The notes under the pieces: model-generated
What the model was told of the DNA's origin: nothing
Seen by the model: only the letters and a program-made list of their open reading frames with translations
Database searches by the model: none
Translations under genes and position numbers: made by a program
NCBI GenBank assembly: GCA_014859605.1
Contig: JACUTW010000015.1
Span: 1 to 41,840, forward strand
DNA: 41,840 nucleotides
Direction of reading: 5' to 3'
Source: Desulfuromonadales bacterium
GTDB taxonomy: Bacteria > Desulfobacterota > Desulfuromonadia > Desulfuromonadales > UBA2197
Part shown: one piece after another, positions 25,559 through 32,145 of the stretch
How the letters are laid out: each line of letters begins with the position of its first letter
Numbering within the stretch: the first letter of the stretch is position 1

Positions 25559-25849
25559 TTAATCCTTCAAGCGTACCTGCGCGGCCTGGTAAACCTTCTC
25601 CTTGTCGCGCTTGCCGACGGCGATGACTGTCACATACAAGATCTCTTCATCGACCCGATAAACGAGGCGATAGCCGATACTTTTCAATTTTATTTTATAG
25701 CACTTCTCCATGCCAGAAAGAGCGGAGGCGGGAACATGCGGATTTTCCAGGCGTTCAAGAAGTTTCTTTTTCAGGGGTGCACGGATGCTGTTATCGAGCT
25801 TCTGCCACTCGACCCAGGCCAGCTGGTGAAAGCGGAGCTTATAGCTCAT
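25559..25849 (-). CDS. stbE: RelE/StbE-type toxin
   Basis: A 96-residue toxin of the RelE/ParE superfamily, most like StbE: LRFHQLAWVEWQKLD at the start, LERLENPHVPASALSGMEKCYKIKLKSIGYRLVYRV in the middle and VTVIAVGKRDKEKVYQ at the end. RelE-type toxins of this group cleave mRNA on the ribosome; the basic residues KIKLKSIGYRLVYR and the GKRDK end fit an mRNA-binding face. The ATG at 25849 lies 11 bases inside the end of the antitoxin gene, in the usual antitoxin-first order. No frame damage is visible, so it is probably active. Nearest relatives in plasmid and chromosomal StbDE modules suggest stabilisation or stress-response roles. Confidence 0.88.
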   Translation of the reverse strand: MSYKLRFHQLAWVEWQKLDNSIRAPLKKKLLERLENPHVPASALSGMEKCYKIKLKSIGYRLVYRVDEEILYVTVIAVGKRDKEKVYQAAQVRLKD

Positions 25850-26084
25850 CGGGACTGACTTCGACAAAAGGGCCAGCAGCGCGCTCCCGCACCACTTTGG
25901 CGTCTTCCAGATCCTCCAGATAAGCCATGAGCCGCTCGTAGTGTGCGGCCGGCAGCAGGTAGGCCTCAGGGCGATTGTGGTTGAGAACCGCCACCGGACT
26001 ATCGTCGGCTTCTTTGAGAATGCCGGCATAGTTGCGCTTCAGCTCGGTGACGCTCACGGTCATGTGGGAAAGAATTGTGTCCAT
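25839..26084 (-). CDS. stbD: StbD antitoxin (Phd/YefM type)
   Basis: An 81-residue antitoxin. The N-terminal Phd/YefM DNA-binding fold has MTVSVTELKRNYAGILKEADDSPVAVLNHNRPEAYLLP, where the VAVLNHNRP segment is characteristic of StbD. The C-terminal acidic tail (AYLEDLEDAKVVRERAAGPFVEVSPDEL) should wrap the toxin. The start at 26084 has GGGGA upstream and matches the family's N-terminus (MDTIL); a frame 17 codons longer has no such support. It overlaps the toxin start by 11 bases. An inverted repeat upstream (26115-26128) is a likely autoregulatory operator. Confidence 0.87.
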   Translation of the reverse strand: MDTILSHMTVSVTELKRNYAGILKEADDSPVAVLNHNRPEAYLLPAAHYERLMAYLEDLEDAKVVRERAAGPFVEVSPDEL

Positions 26085-26097
26085 AGTTTTTCCCCGG

Positions 26098-26128
26098 ATA
26101 AAGATTGATGTGTTATTTGATGTCAAAT
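26098..26128 (-). promoter_or_regulatory. Candidate stbDE promoter and operator
   Basis: On the minus strand TTGACA (26126 to 26121) is followed 17 to 18 bases later by a weak -10 (CTTTAT/TTTATC). ATTTGA-TG-TCAAAT (26115-26128), an inverted repeat with 2-base spacer, covers the -35. An operator overlapping the promoter is what antitoxin autorepression requires. Confidence 0.5.
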
Positions 26129-26196
26129 TTAGCATCGTTATCTTTCAGGTGCAAGACTCTAATGTTTCAGAGAACACAACCGACGGAAAGAGCGTC

Positions 26197-26311
26197 TCAC
26201 GCAACGACGCTACGGCGCAACGTAAAGCCAAACATTGAATCGAGTCTGTTTTGACCATAGAACTTTGAATTTCGACTTTGATTTTCGTTGCGTCGTGGCG
26301 CCGTTGCGTGA
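26197..26311. repeat. 26-bp inverted repeats of a small interspersed element
   Basis: Copy 1 (26197-26222) and copy 2 (26286-26311) are inverted relative to each other and match at 23 of 26 positions, with 63 bases between them. Each arm is built from CACGCAACGACGC-like units. This looks like a miniature non-coding element between stbD and the DUF3147 gene. No coding sequence is seen inside it. Confidence 0.75.
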
Positions 26312-26363
26312 ACAATGCCTTTCAACTCTTCCAGAAGGAAGCTCTCACGAAAAAGGGAAATCA

Positions 26364-26696
26364 ATGCAGACCCTGCTCAAGATCGCCCTCAGCGTCGCCA
26401 TCATCCTCACCGCCACCGGCCTGGCCAAGCGCTTCCCCTCCGCTGCCGGACTGATCGGGGTCATGCCCTTGACCGGCATGTTGGTGCTGGTCTGGGTCTA
26501 TGTCGAGAGCCAGGGCAACCCGCAGGTCATGCAATCCTTCAGTCGCGGCGCCTTCTGGGGACTGCTGCCGACCCTCCTCTTCTTCCTCGTCGCTTTTCTC
26601 TGTTTCCGCAAGGAATGCTCCCTGAGTATCGTCCTGATTGCCAGTTTCGCCGCCTGGGGGGTGGGGGCTTTTGTGCATCAGTGGTTCTTGAAGTAA
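26364..26696 (+). CDS. DUF3147-type membrane protein
   Basis: A 110-residue inner-membrane protein with four predicted helices: about 4-21, 29-49, 63-84 and 90-108. The AKRFPSAAGLIGVMPLTGMLVLVWVYVESQG segment matches DUF3147 proteins, whose function is not known. AGGGAAA precedes the ATG at 26364. The frame stays open upstream to 26235, but those codons lie in the repeat element and are not likely to be translated. It stands alone between the StbDE and HEPN/MNT modules. Confidence 0.72.
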   Translation: MQTLLKIALSVAIILTATGLAKRFPSAAGLIGVMPLTGMLVLVWVYVESQGNPQVMQSFSRGAFWGLLPTLLFFLVAFLCFRKECSLSIVLIASFAAWGVGAFVHQWFLK

Positions 26697-26752
26697 GGGG
26701 ACGCAGGGAAAGCAGCGACCACGACACCTCAGTGCCAACCAAAGAATTTTAC

Positions 26753-26780
26753 TTGCAATAAAGGCATGTTACGATACAAT
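26753..26780 (+). promoter_or_regulatory. Candidate promoter of the HEPN/MNT pair
   Basis: TTGCAA (26753-26758), a 16-base spacer and TACAAT (26775-26780) lie 20 bases before the HEPN ATG, followed by GAGG as ribosome site. Both boxes match the sigma-70 consensus well. Confidence 0.6.
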
Positions 26781-26800
26781 GTCTCGCAACCGAGGTATCT

Positions 26801-27193
26801 ATGACCCGAGATGAACTTGTAACCTACTGGCGGAAATCAGCCGAAGACAATTACCGCTCCATGCTGAATATGTTTAGTAGCGGCGAATACGTCTGGTCTT
26901 TGTTCGTGGGACATCTCTGCATCGAAAAGTTGCTGAAAGCCTGCTATGTCCAGACGGTCGACACCAACGTCCCCCGAATTCATGACCTTTACAAATTGTC
27001 GGATCGCTGCGGACTGGAGATGACTGAAGAGCAGAAAGACGCCCTTCAGTACGTGAACTTGTTTAACATCGAGGCCCGTTATGAAGAGTACAAGCGGGAG
27101 TTCCACCGGAAGTGCACGAAGAGCTTTGCAGCAAAGAGCATTGCCACTATAGAGGAATTGCGAACATGGCTGCTGAAAAAGACAAACAGCTAA
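26801..27193 (+). CDS. HEPN-domain protein (HEPN/MNT pair)
   Basis: A 130-residue helical HEPN-domain protein. It shows the family's early helix pair (YWRKSAEDNYRSMLNMFSSGEYVWSLFVGHLCIEKLLKACYV) and the P-x-HDLYKLSD motif, followed by AARYEEYKREF-like sequence. In HEPN/MNT toxin-antitoxin systems the HEPN partner is an RNase toxin with an Rx4-6H motif. I do not see a clean Rx4-6H here; the closest is REFHRK, with the spacing wrong. It may be a non-RNase HEPN protein or use a variant site. The nucleotidyltransferase gene overlaps its end by 28 bases, and a good promoter lies upstream. Confidence 0.8.
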   Translation: MTRDELVTYWRKSAEDNYRSMLNMFSSGEYVWSLFVGHLCIEKLLKACYVQTVDTNVPRIHDLYKLSDRCGLEMTEEQKDALQYVNLFNIEARYEEYKREFHRKCTKSFAAKSIATIEELRTWLLKKTNS

Positions 27194-27489
27194 TTTATAG
27201 GGAGATCAAGGAATACCTGGCGTTGTTGCGCGACAGGAACATTCCGGTTCATCAAGCGTATCTCTTCGGCTCCTACGCCAACGGTCGGGCCGACGAGTGG
27301 AGCGACATCGACCTCGCCATCATTACCGATAAATTTGTCGGCGATGCCTTTGATTTCAGATTCATGCTGACCAAACTCGCCCGGTCAATTGATGCTGATA
27401 TTGAGCCGCATCCTTACCGGATTTCGGAATTTAATGAAAGCAATCCTTTTGCGGACGAGATTTTGAAGAGCGGGGAACGTGTGGCTTAA
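27166..27489 (+). CDS. Minimal nucleotidyltransferase (MNT) partner
   Basis: A 107-residue protein of the DNA polymerase beta-like minimal nucleotidyltransferase family. The catalytic signature GSYANGRADEWSDID gives GS at 35-36 and metal-binding Asp47 and Asp49; a third acidic residue lies in the DADIEPHPY segment. In characterised HEPN/MNT systems this protein neutralises the HEPN toxin by attaching AMP groups. The ATG at 27166 is preceded by AGAGGA at 9 bases and lies within the last 28 bases of the HEPN gene. The longer frame from 27112 would begin inside the HEPN gene with no ribosome site. Confidence 0.85.
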   Translation: MAAEKDKQLIYREIKEYLALLRDRNIPVHQAYLFGSYANGRADEWSDIDLAIITDKFVGDAFDFRFMLTKLARSIDADIEPHPYRISEFNESNPFADEILKSGERVA

Positions 27490-27611
27490 GAGAACTCTTC
27501 ACACCAGAAAAATCCAAACCCGTTAAGTCGCGTTGAACGGAATTATCCGGATGCGCGGCTTTTCTTATTGAGACATTCTTACTCGGCGATTACGCACAAG
27601 GAGCTTGAACC

Positions 27612-28619
27612 ATGGAACAGCGCAAACTCGGAACCCAAGGATTAACCGTCTCGGCCCAGGGCCTCGGCTGCATGGGGATGTCAGACTTCTACGGCGAGCG
27701 CAATGAAGCGGAGTCGATCGCCACCATCCACCGCGCCCTCGATCTCGGGGTCAACTTCCTCGACACCTCCGACATGTACGGCCCCTGCACTAATGAAGAG
27801 CTGATCGGTCGCGCGCTCAAAGGACGGCGCAAAGAGGCGATCGTGGCGACCAAATTCGGGCTGATGCGCAGCAGTTCCCCCGCCACTGGCGGCGGCTGGG
27901 CGCCGGTGACCGGCATCAACGGCCGGCCGGAGTATGTCCGCGCTGCCTGCGACGCCTCCCTCAAACGCCTGAAGATCGATCACATCGACCTTTACTATCA
28001 GCACCGCGTCGATGCCGACGTGCCGATCGAGGAGACGGTCGGGGCAATGGCCGATCTCGTCACTGCCGGCAAGGTCCGCTATCTCGGCCTCTCCGAAGCG
28101 AGTGTCGCCACCATCCGCCGCGCTCATGCCGTCCACCCCATCTCTGCCGTGCAGAGCGAATACTCCCTCTGGAGCCGCGACCTCGAAGACGAGGTCCTGC
28201 CGACCCTGCGCGAACTCGACATCGGCCTCGTCGCCTACAGCCCCCTCGGCCGCGGCTTCCTCACCGGCGAACTGAAGAGCCCCGACGACTTTGCCGCCGA
28301 CGACTACCGCCGCAACTCCCCGCGTTTTCAGGGGGAGAACTTTGCAAAAAACCTGGAGGTGGTGGCACGGATCAAGGCGATCGCCAGTCGTAAAGGGACC
28401 ACCCCCGGCCAGCTCGCCCTCGCCTGGGTACTGGCGCAGGGGGAGGATATCGTACCGATTCCCGGGACCAAACGCCGCAACTATCTGGAGGAGAATATCG
28501 CTGCCGGCGCCGTACAGATCAGCCCGGCCGAGATGAAGGAGATTGCGGCAGCGCTGCCGCCCGATGCGGCGAGCGGCGAACGTTATCCTGCTTATATGAT
28601 GGCGTTTCTCAACCGTTAA
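27612..28619 (+). CDS. Aldo/keto reductase (AKR13-like)
   Basis: A 335-residue NADPH-dependent oxidoreductase with a TIM-barrel fold. The active-site tetrad can be placed as Asp and Tyr in [19 protein letters not shown], Lys in VATKFG and His in YYQHRVD. The C-terminal cofactor segment includes [18 protein letters not shown]. The start of the protein ([23 protein letters not shown]) resembles the AKR13 group. A strong AAGGAG lies 9 bases before the ATG. Transcribed alone; substrates are probably small aldehydes or quinones but are not determined. Confidence 0.9.
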   Translation: MEQRKLGTQGLTVSAQGLGCMGMSDFYGERNEAESIATIHRALDLGVNFLDTSDMYGPCTNEELIGRALKGRRKEAIVATKFGLMRSSSPATGGGWAPVTGINGRPEYVRAACDASLKRLKIDHIDLYYQHRVDADVPIEETVGAMADLVTAGKVRYLGLSEASVATIRRAHAVHPISAVQSEYSLWSRDLEDEVLPTLRELDIGLVAYSPLGRGFLTGELKSPDDFAADDYRRNSPRFQGENFAKNLEVVARIKAIASRKGTTPGQLALAWVLAQGEDIVPIPGTKRRNYLEENIAAGAVQISPAEMKEIAAALPPDAASGERYPAYMMAFLNR

Positions 28620-28754
28620 AGCGGAAAAATCCCCCTCAATGCCCCCAAAGGGTCAGCCCTTGACACGAGACAAAAGTAAAGAGCGAGGACGGGGACATGG
28701 GGACGCCCATAAAATTATAAATTTGTCCCTAGCTGAATTTCAGCTCTCCCCTGC

Positions 28755-28783
28755 ACTGCAAAATAACCTTGTAAATTTGCAGT
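28755..28783. promoter_or_regulatory. Inverted repeat upstream of the DUF4143 ATPase
   Basis: actgcaaa (28755-28762) and tttgcagt (28776-28783) are perfect inverted arms separated by 13 AT-rich bases, ending 20 bases before the ATPase ATG. The position suggests an operator or a 5' hairpin covering the start; no clear ribosome site is seen. The rest of 28620-28803 holds no gene. Confidence 0.4.
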
Positions 28784-28803
28784 AACAATGATAGATATCC
28801 ACT

Positions 28804-30084
28804 ATGGAATCCCTCAGACGCTCCATCCTTGATATCATTGCCGCCCGCCTGAAGAACGAACTGGTCGTCGTCCTCACCGGCGCCCGCCAGACCGGCAAGA
28901 CCACCCTCTGCGAACTCTTGCTCCCCGAACTCCTGCATCTTCCCTTTACCTACATCACCTTTGACGATCCCGATGAACGGCTCCGCTTCCAGAAGTCGGC
29001 GGTATCGATCCTGGAGTCGCTGACCACGCCGCTGGTCATTCTCGACGAGGTGCAGAAGATCCCCGCTCTCTTCGATCCGCTGAAGCTGGTCGTTGACCGG
29101 GAAAGGCGCAAGCCGGTCGCCGAGCAAAAAAGGTTCGTTCTGACCGGTTCGTCGCAACTGCTGATGATGAAGAGTATCCGCGAGTCCCTGACCGGCAGGG
29201 TGGCGCTCGCCCAGATGCACCCGTTCTCCCTGCATGAAGTGACCGGAGCCGGCGAGCCGCCGCTTTTGAGCCGAATCTGGCAGGAGCAGGCCTTTCCCCG
29301 CCAGGAGATGGAACGGTTACAACTGCTTCCCCCCCAGCGCCTGCGTACGGTGCGGGCACTCCGGGATGAGCACCAACTGTGGGGTGGTTATCCGCCGGTC
29401 TGGCAGCGCCAGGGGGCGACGGAACGCCTGAACTGGCTCAAGGATTACCGGAAGACCTATCTGGAGAGGGATATTGCTGACGTCGGTCAAGTGGCGAATA
29501 TCGATACCTTTGCCCTGGCGCAAAAACTTCTCTGCGCCCGCACCGCGAATCTCCTCTCGATCAGCGCAGTGTCACGGGATTTGGGGGTGGCGGTTAACAC
29601 GGTCAAGCGCTATCTGGAACTATTGACCATGTCCTTTCAATGCGTCCTCCTTCCGCCTTGGCACGAAAATGTCAGCAAGCGCTTGGTCAAGAGCCCGAAA
29701 CTCTTCTTTCCGGATGTCGGGTTGAACCGGGTCATCCTCGGGGAACTTTCCGTCAGCCGGGGAGCAGCCTACGAAAGCTGGTTTTTTGCCGAGCTGCTGA
29801 AATGGAAACAACTCCAGCCGGTGGAGCCGGAGCTCTATTTCTATCGGACCGCCGCCGGTATGGAGATCGATTTCATCCTGACCGGAGAGGAGGGGATGAT
29901 CCCCATTGAAGTCAAATCCTCCCACCGGGTCACGGCGGCGGACGGACGGAGTGTGGCGACCTTCCTCAGCGAGCACCCTGGAACTGCCCGGTTGGGACTT
30001 GTAGCCTATCCAGGGGACGATCTGGTCGAGATCAGGGAGAACGTGTGGGGGGTGCCGGACTGGTATCTTCTCGGGACGCTCTGA
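28804..30084 (+). CDS. AAA ATPase with DUF4143 domain
   Basis: A 426-residue protein of the widespread AAA_14/DUF4143 group. Walker A is GARQTGKTT (about 27-35), Walker B VILDEVQKIP (about 78-87) and the sensor LTGSSQLLMM. The middle (about 190-300) carries a winged-helix-like stretch LLSISAVSRDLGVAVNTVKRYLELL. The C-terminal DUF4143 part ends with a nuclease-like ELYFYRTAAGMEIDFILTGEEGMIPIEVKSS, where D-x(n)-EVK resembles a PD-(D/E)xK core. Function is not established; members occur in many copies in genomes and behave as accessory genes. It is flanked by non-coding repeat-like sequence, which fits recent acquisition. Confidence 0.85.
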   Translation: MESLRRSILDIIAARLKNELVVVLTGARQTGKTTLCELLLPELLHLPFTYITFDDPDERLRFQKSAVSILESLTTPLVILDEVQKIPALFDPLKLVVDRERRKPVAEQKRFVLTGSSQLLMMKSIRESLTGRVALAQMHPFSLHEVTGAGEPPLLSRIWQEQAFPRQEMERLQLLPPQRLRTVRALRDEHQLWGGYPPVWQRQGATERLNWLKDYRKTYLERDIADVGQVANIDTFALAQKLLCARTANLLSISAVSRDLGVAVNTVKRYLELLTMSFQCVLLPPWHENVSKRLVKSPKLFFPDVGLNRVILGELSVSRGAAYESWFFAELLKWKQLQPVEPELYFYRTAAGMEIDFILTGEEGMIPIEVKSSHRVTAADGRSVATFLSEHPGTARLGLVAYPGDDLVEIRENVWGVPDWYLLGTL

Positions 30085-30160
30085 TTTAGCCGCCTGAGAT
30101 CTGAAGGGCGTAGCTTGCCCCTCGAAAAAAAATCAAATGAAACAAAAATGGAGCCCCTGC

Positions 30161-31423
30161 ATGGAAAACAAAAGACGCATTCTCAACCGCAACAAAACCA
30201 TCGCCACCGGCCTCATGGTCGGCGCGGCGCTCCTCTTTATCATCGCCCGCAGCCGCCACGAGCTCGGGGTCTGGGAGTGGATCGGTGCCTTTGCCGAAGC
30301 GGCGATGGTCGGCGCCTTTGCCGACTGGTTTGCCGTGGTCGCGCTCTTTCGCCACCCGTTGGGCCTGCCAATCCCCCATACGGCGATCATCAAAAACAAG
30401 AAGGGGGCAATTGCCGGGAATCTTGCTGACTTTATCCGCGACAAGTTCCTGGCTCCCGCCGCCCTGACCGCCAAGCTGCGGGGCTACAATCCCGCCGAAC
30501 GGCTGAGCAATTATCTGGTCGACAAGCAGAATGCCGAGCTGCTGGCCCGGGGGATGAGCCGCGTCCTTGCCGAGTCCCTCGACTTTCTCGATGACGAGCG
30601 GGTACAGAAGGTCGTCCGCACCGCCCTGACCGAGCGGATTAAAAAGTTTGACCTCTCATCCTTCGCCGGTCTCATCCTCGACGCCCTGCGCAATAAGAAC
30701 CGCCATCAGGTTGTTCTCGATGACCTCCTTGGCCGGGGCGCGGCCTGGATCTCGACGCCGGAAGCGCAAGCCAGTCTCGCCCAAACCATCGACAAACTGA
30801 TCAAAAAAGAATATCCCATGCTCAGTGTCTTCATCCCCAACCGCGAACAGTTTGCCCAGGGGGCGGGGGAGAAGATCGTGCGCCAGCTTAACGAATATCT
30901 GCAGGAGGTGAGCGCTGATCCCGAGCATAAACTCCGCCAGGCCTTCGATCGCACCGTGAGCGAATTCAGTCGCCGCCTGCAATCCGACGTAGAGCTGCGG
31001 ACGCAGGTCGAGGCGATCAAGCTGGAGGCGGTCCACAACGACCAGATTGCTGCTTATGTGCAGAGCCTCGCCGGCGATCTCAAAGAGTGGCTGAGCCAAG
31101 ACCTGCAGCAGCCCGACTCCCGCGTCCGGCAAAAGACCGCCGCCGCGATCAGCGGCATGGCCGGGGCATTGGCGGCGGATCAGGGATTGAAAGATTCACT
31201 GAACGAGCATCTCGAAAAGCTGATGATTACCTATGGCGAACCGCTGCGCAGTGCCATTGCCAGGCATATCACCGAGACCATGCAGGCCTGGGAGACGGAG
31301 GAATTTGTCAACGAAATCGAGCTGAGTATCGGTTCTGATCTCCAGTTCATCCGCATGAACGGCACCCTGGTCGGCGGCCTCATCGGCCTGGTGCTGCATG
31401 CCGTCGGCCTGTTGTTGCGCTGA
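30161..31423 (+). CDS. DUF445 family membrane protein
   Basis: A 420-residue protein of the DUF445 (YjiN-like) family. A first hydrophobic segment (TIATGLMVGAALLFIIARS) is followed by AFAEAAMVGAFADWFAVVALFRHPLGLPIPHTAII, the conserved motif. A long helical, probably periplasmic or cytosolic region with coiled-coil character follows, and a C-terminal helix (GGLIGLVLHAVGLLL) returns to the membrane. The start at 30161 has GGAG 8 bases before it; an in-frame ATG at 30137 has none. Function unknown. A hairpin terminator lies about 30 bases past the stop. Confidence 0.85.
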   Translation: MENKRRILNRNKTIATGLMVGAALLFIIARSRHELGVWEWIGAFAEAAMVGAFADWFAVVALFRHPLGLPIPHTAIIKNKKGAIAGNLADFIRDKFLAPAALTAKLRGYNPAERLSNYLVDKQNAELLARGMSRVLAESLDFLDDERVQKVVRTALTERIKKFDLSSFAGLILDALRNKNRHQVVLDDLLGRGAAWISTPEAQASLAQTIDKLIKKEYPMLSVFIPNREQFAQGAGEKIVRQLNEYLQEVSADPEHKLRQAFDRTVSEFSRRLQSDVELRTQVEAIKLEAVHNDQIAAYVQSLAGDLKEWLSQDLQQPDSRVRQKTAAAISGMAGALAADQGLKDSLNEHLEKLMITYGEPLRSAIARHITETMQAWETEEFVNEIELSIGSDLQFIRMNGTLVGGLIGLVLHAVGLLLR

Positions 31424-31451
31424 TGCCGTCGCACTTCCATTGCAGAAAGAG

Positions 31452-31487
31452 AAAGCCCTCCCTGGTCGTTGTGACCGGGCGGGCTTT
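31452..31487 (+). terminator. Terminator after the DUF445 gene
   Basis: aaagccc at 31452 pairs with gggcttt ending at 31487, with a second stem block (ctggtc/gaccgg) inside and a 5-base loop; TTTTC follows. It lies 28 bases past the stop. Confidence 0.75.
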
Positions 31488-31520
31488 TCACTTCAGTAAG
31501 CTTTCAAGCTGACACCTCAC

Positions 31521-31560
31521 CACCCCTAACCCCTCCTTTGTTAAGGAGGGGCCGGGGGTG
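31521..31560. repeat. CCCCTCC/GGAGGGG palindromic repeat
   Basis: cccctcctt (31530-31538), a 4-base loop and aaggagggg (31543-31551) are perfect arms, flanked by outer cacccc/ggggtg arms. Same family as 24061-24134 and 35001-35058. It lies just beyond the end of the Spy-like remnant. Confidence 0.75.
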
Positions 31561-31573
31561 GTCGATTGACGCT

Positions 31574-31818
31574 TTAGCGATAACCGCCTTTACGGCCTTT
31601 ATGCTTTTCGCCCCGCTCAGAGCGGATCTTGGTGGGGATCTCCCGCTGCTCCAGGGTGAGGAGGGCATCGATCTGGCTGTGCATTCTCGCCCTGATAATG
31701 GTCAGTTCAGCTGCGAGCGCACCCCGTTGCTCGGCCAGAGCTCTGACGGCGTTTTCGTCAAAAGGTTTTGCTGTCTCAGCCAACCGCAGTTGCTGGCGAT
31801 TCTCTTGCGTTTTTTCAT
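31574..31818 (-). pseudogene. Spy/CpxP-like periplasmic chaperone, truncated
   Basis: The minus strand encodes the C-terminal half of a Spy/CpxP-type protein: TQENRQQLRLAETAKPFDENAVRALAEQ, then ALLTLEQRE, corresponding to the second LTxxQ motif, and a basic tail. The signal peptide and first LTxxQ repeat are missing. A well-formed AAGGAG site and ATG (31818) remain, but that ATG reads MKKRKRIASN, a different frame, and stops after 38 codons. The Spy frame is joined to it only by a -1 shift on a run of six A's (31810-31815). One extra A would give an 80-codon protein beginning MKKTQENRQQL, still without signal peptide. An internal deletion is the simplest reading. A TTG at 31783 could start a 69-residue fragment. 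Confidence 0.7.
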
Positions 31819-31900
31819 GAGTCTTCTCCTTTTGGGGGTTAAAAAAATGAGGATGCGTGGTTCAGAACCACTCTTTTTGTTGTTGAGACGATAACAGGGG

Positions 31901-31936
31901 AATGTGCAGGAAATGTGGAAGGAATGTGGAAATGCG
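31901..31936 (-). promoter_or_regulatory. Tandem 11-bp repeat, candidate response-regulator site
   Basis: AATGTG occurs at 31901, 31912 and 31923, spaced exactly 11 bases, with AATGCG at 31931. On the minus strand this reads as three CACATT half-sites one helical turn apart, about 80 bases upstream of the Spy-like ATG. OmpR/PhoB-type regulators bind such direct repeats. The neighbouring BaeR-like remnant would be the natural partner. Confidence 0.5.
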
Positions 31937-32011
31937 CAAAAGCCGTCTGCCGGCGATGGATTGAACGGCAGCAGTTGTGCTACTAAGAAAGGAAGAGTAA
32001 ATGCATTCAGC

Positions 32012-32112
32012 ACACGGATCAAATCTGATTGAACGGATTTTCACGGATCAAACACGACCGAATCGCCTTGCTTTATCTGTCTTTTATCCGTTCCATCCGT
32101 GCTAATCCGTGT
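32012..32112. repeat. Diverged 27-bp inverted repeat (ACACGGAT...GAACGGAT)
   Basis: acacggat-N11-gaacggat at 32012-32038 recurs inverted at 32086-32112 with the same 11-base gap; the inner 11 bases differ more. Related CACGGAT units occur in between (32042-32056). It resembles the short interspersed CCGTG-type repeats seen in many bacterial genomes. Confidence 0.55.
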
Positions 32113-32145
32113 CCAATTGTCTTTTTTAGATTCAAAGGATTTGCG

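Larger units (their letters stand above)
31819..32145. other. Non-coding stretch between the two remnants
   Basis: This 327-base region has no gene of its own. It holds the 11-bp-phased tandem motif (31901-31936), which on the minus strand lies upstream of the Spy-like remnant, and a diverged 27-bp inverted repeat (32012-32112), upstream of the regulator remnant on the plus strand. An open frame covering it on the minus strand (to 32022) has no family resemblance and is not called. Confidence 0.6.

Noticed and set aside
28660-28735. GGGGACA...TGTCCC sequence upstream of the DUF4143 gene, considered as a transposase-associated REP end
   Set aside because: Only a short imperfect match and no transposase gene nearby; not enough to call.
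31702-32022. Minus-strand frame of 106 codons through the Spy-like remnant
   Set aside because: Only its ATG at 31818 has a ribosome site, and the reading frame bears no relation to any family; the Spy-like similarity lies in another frame.
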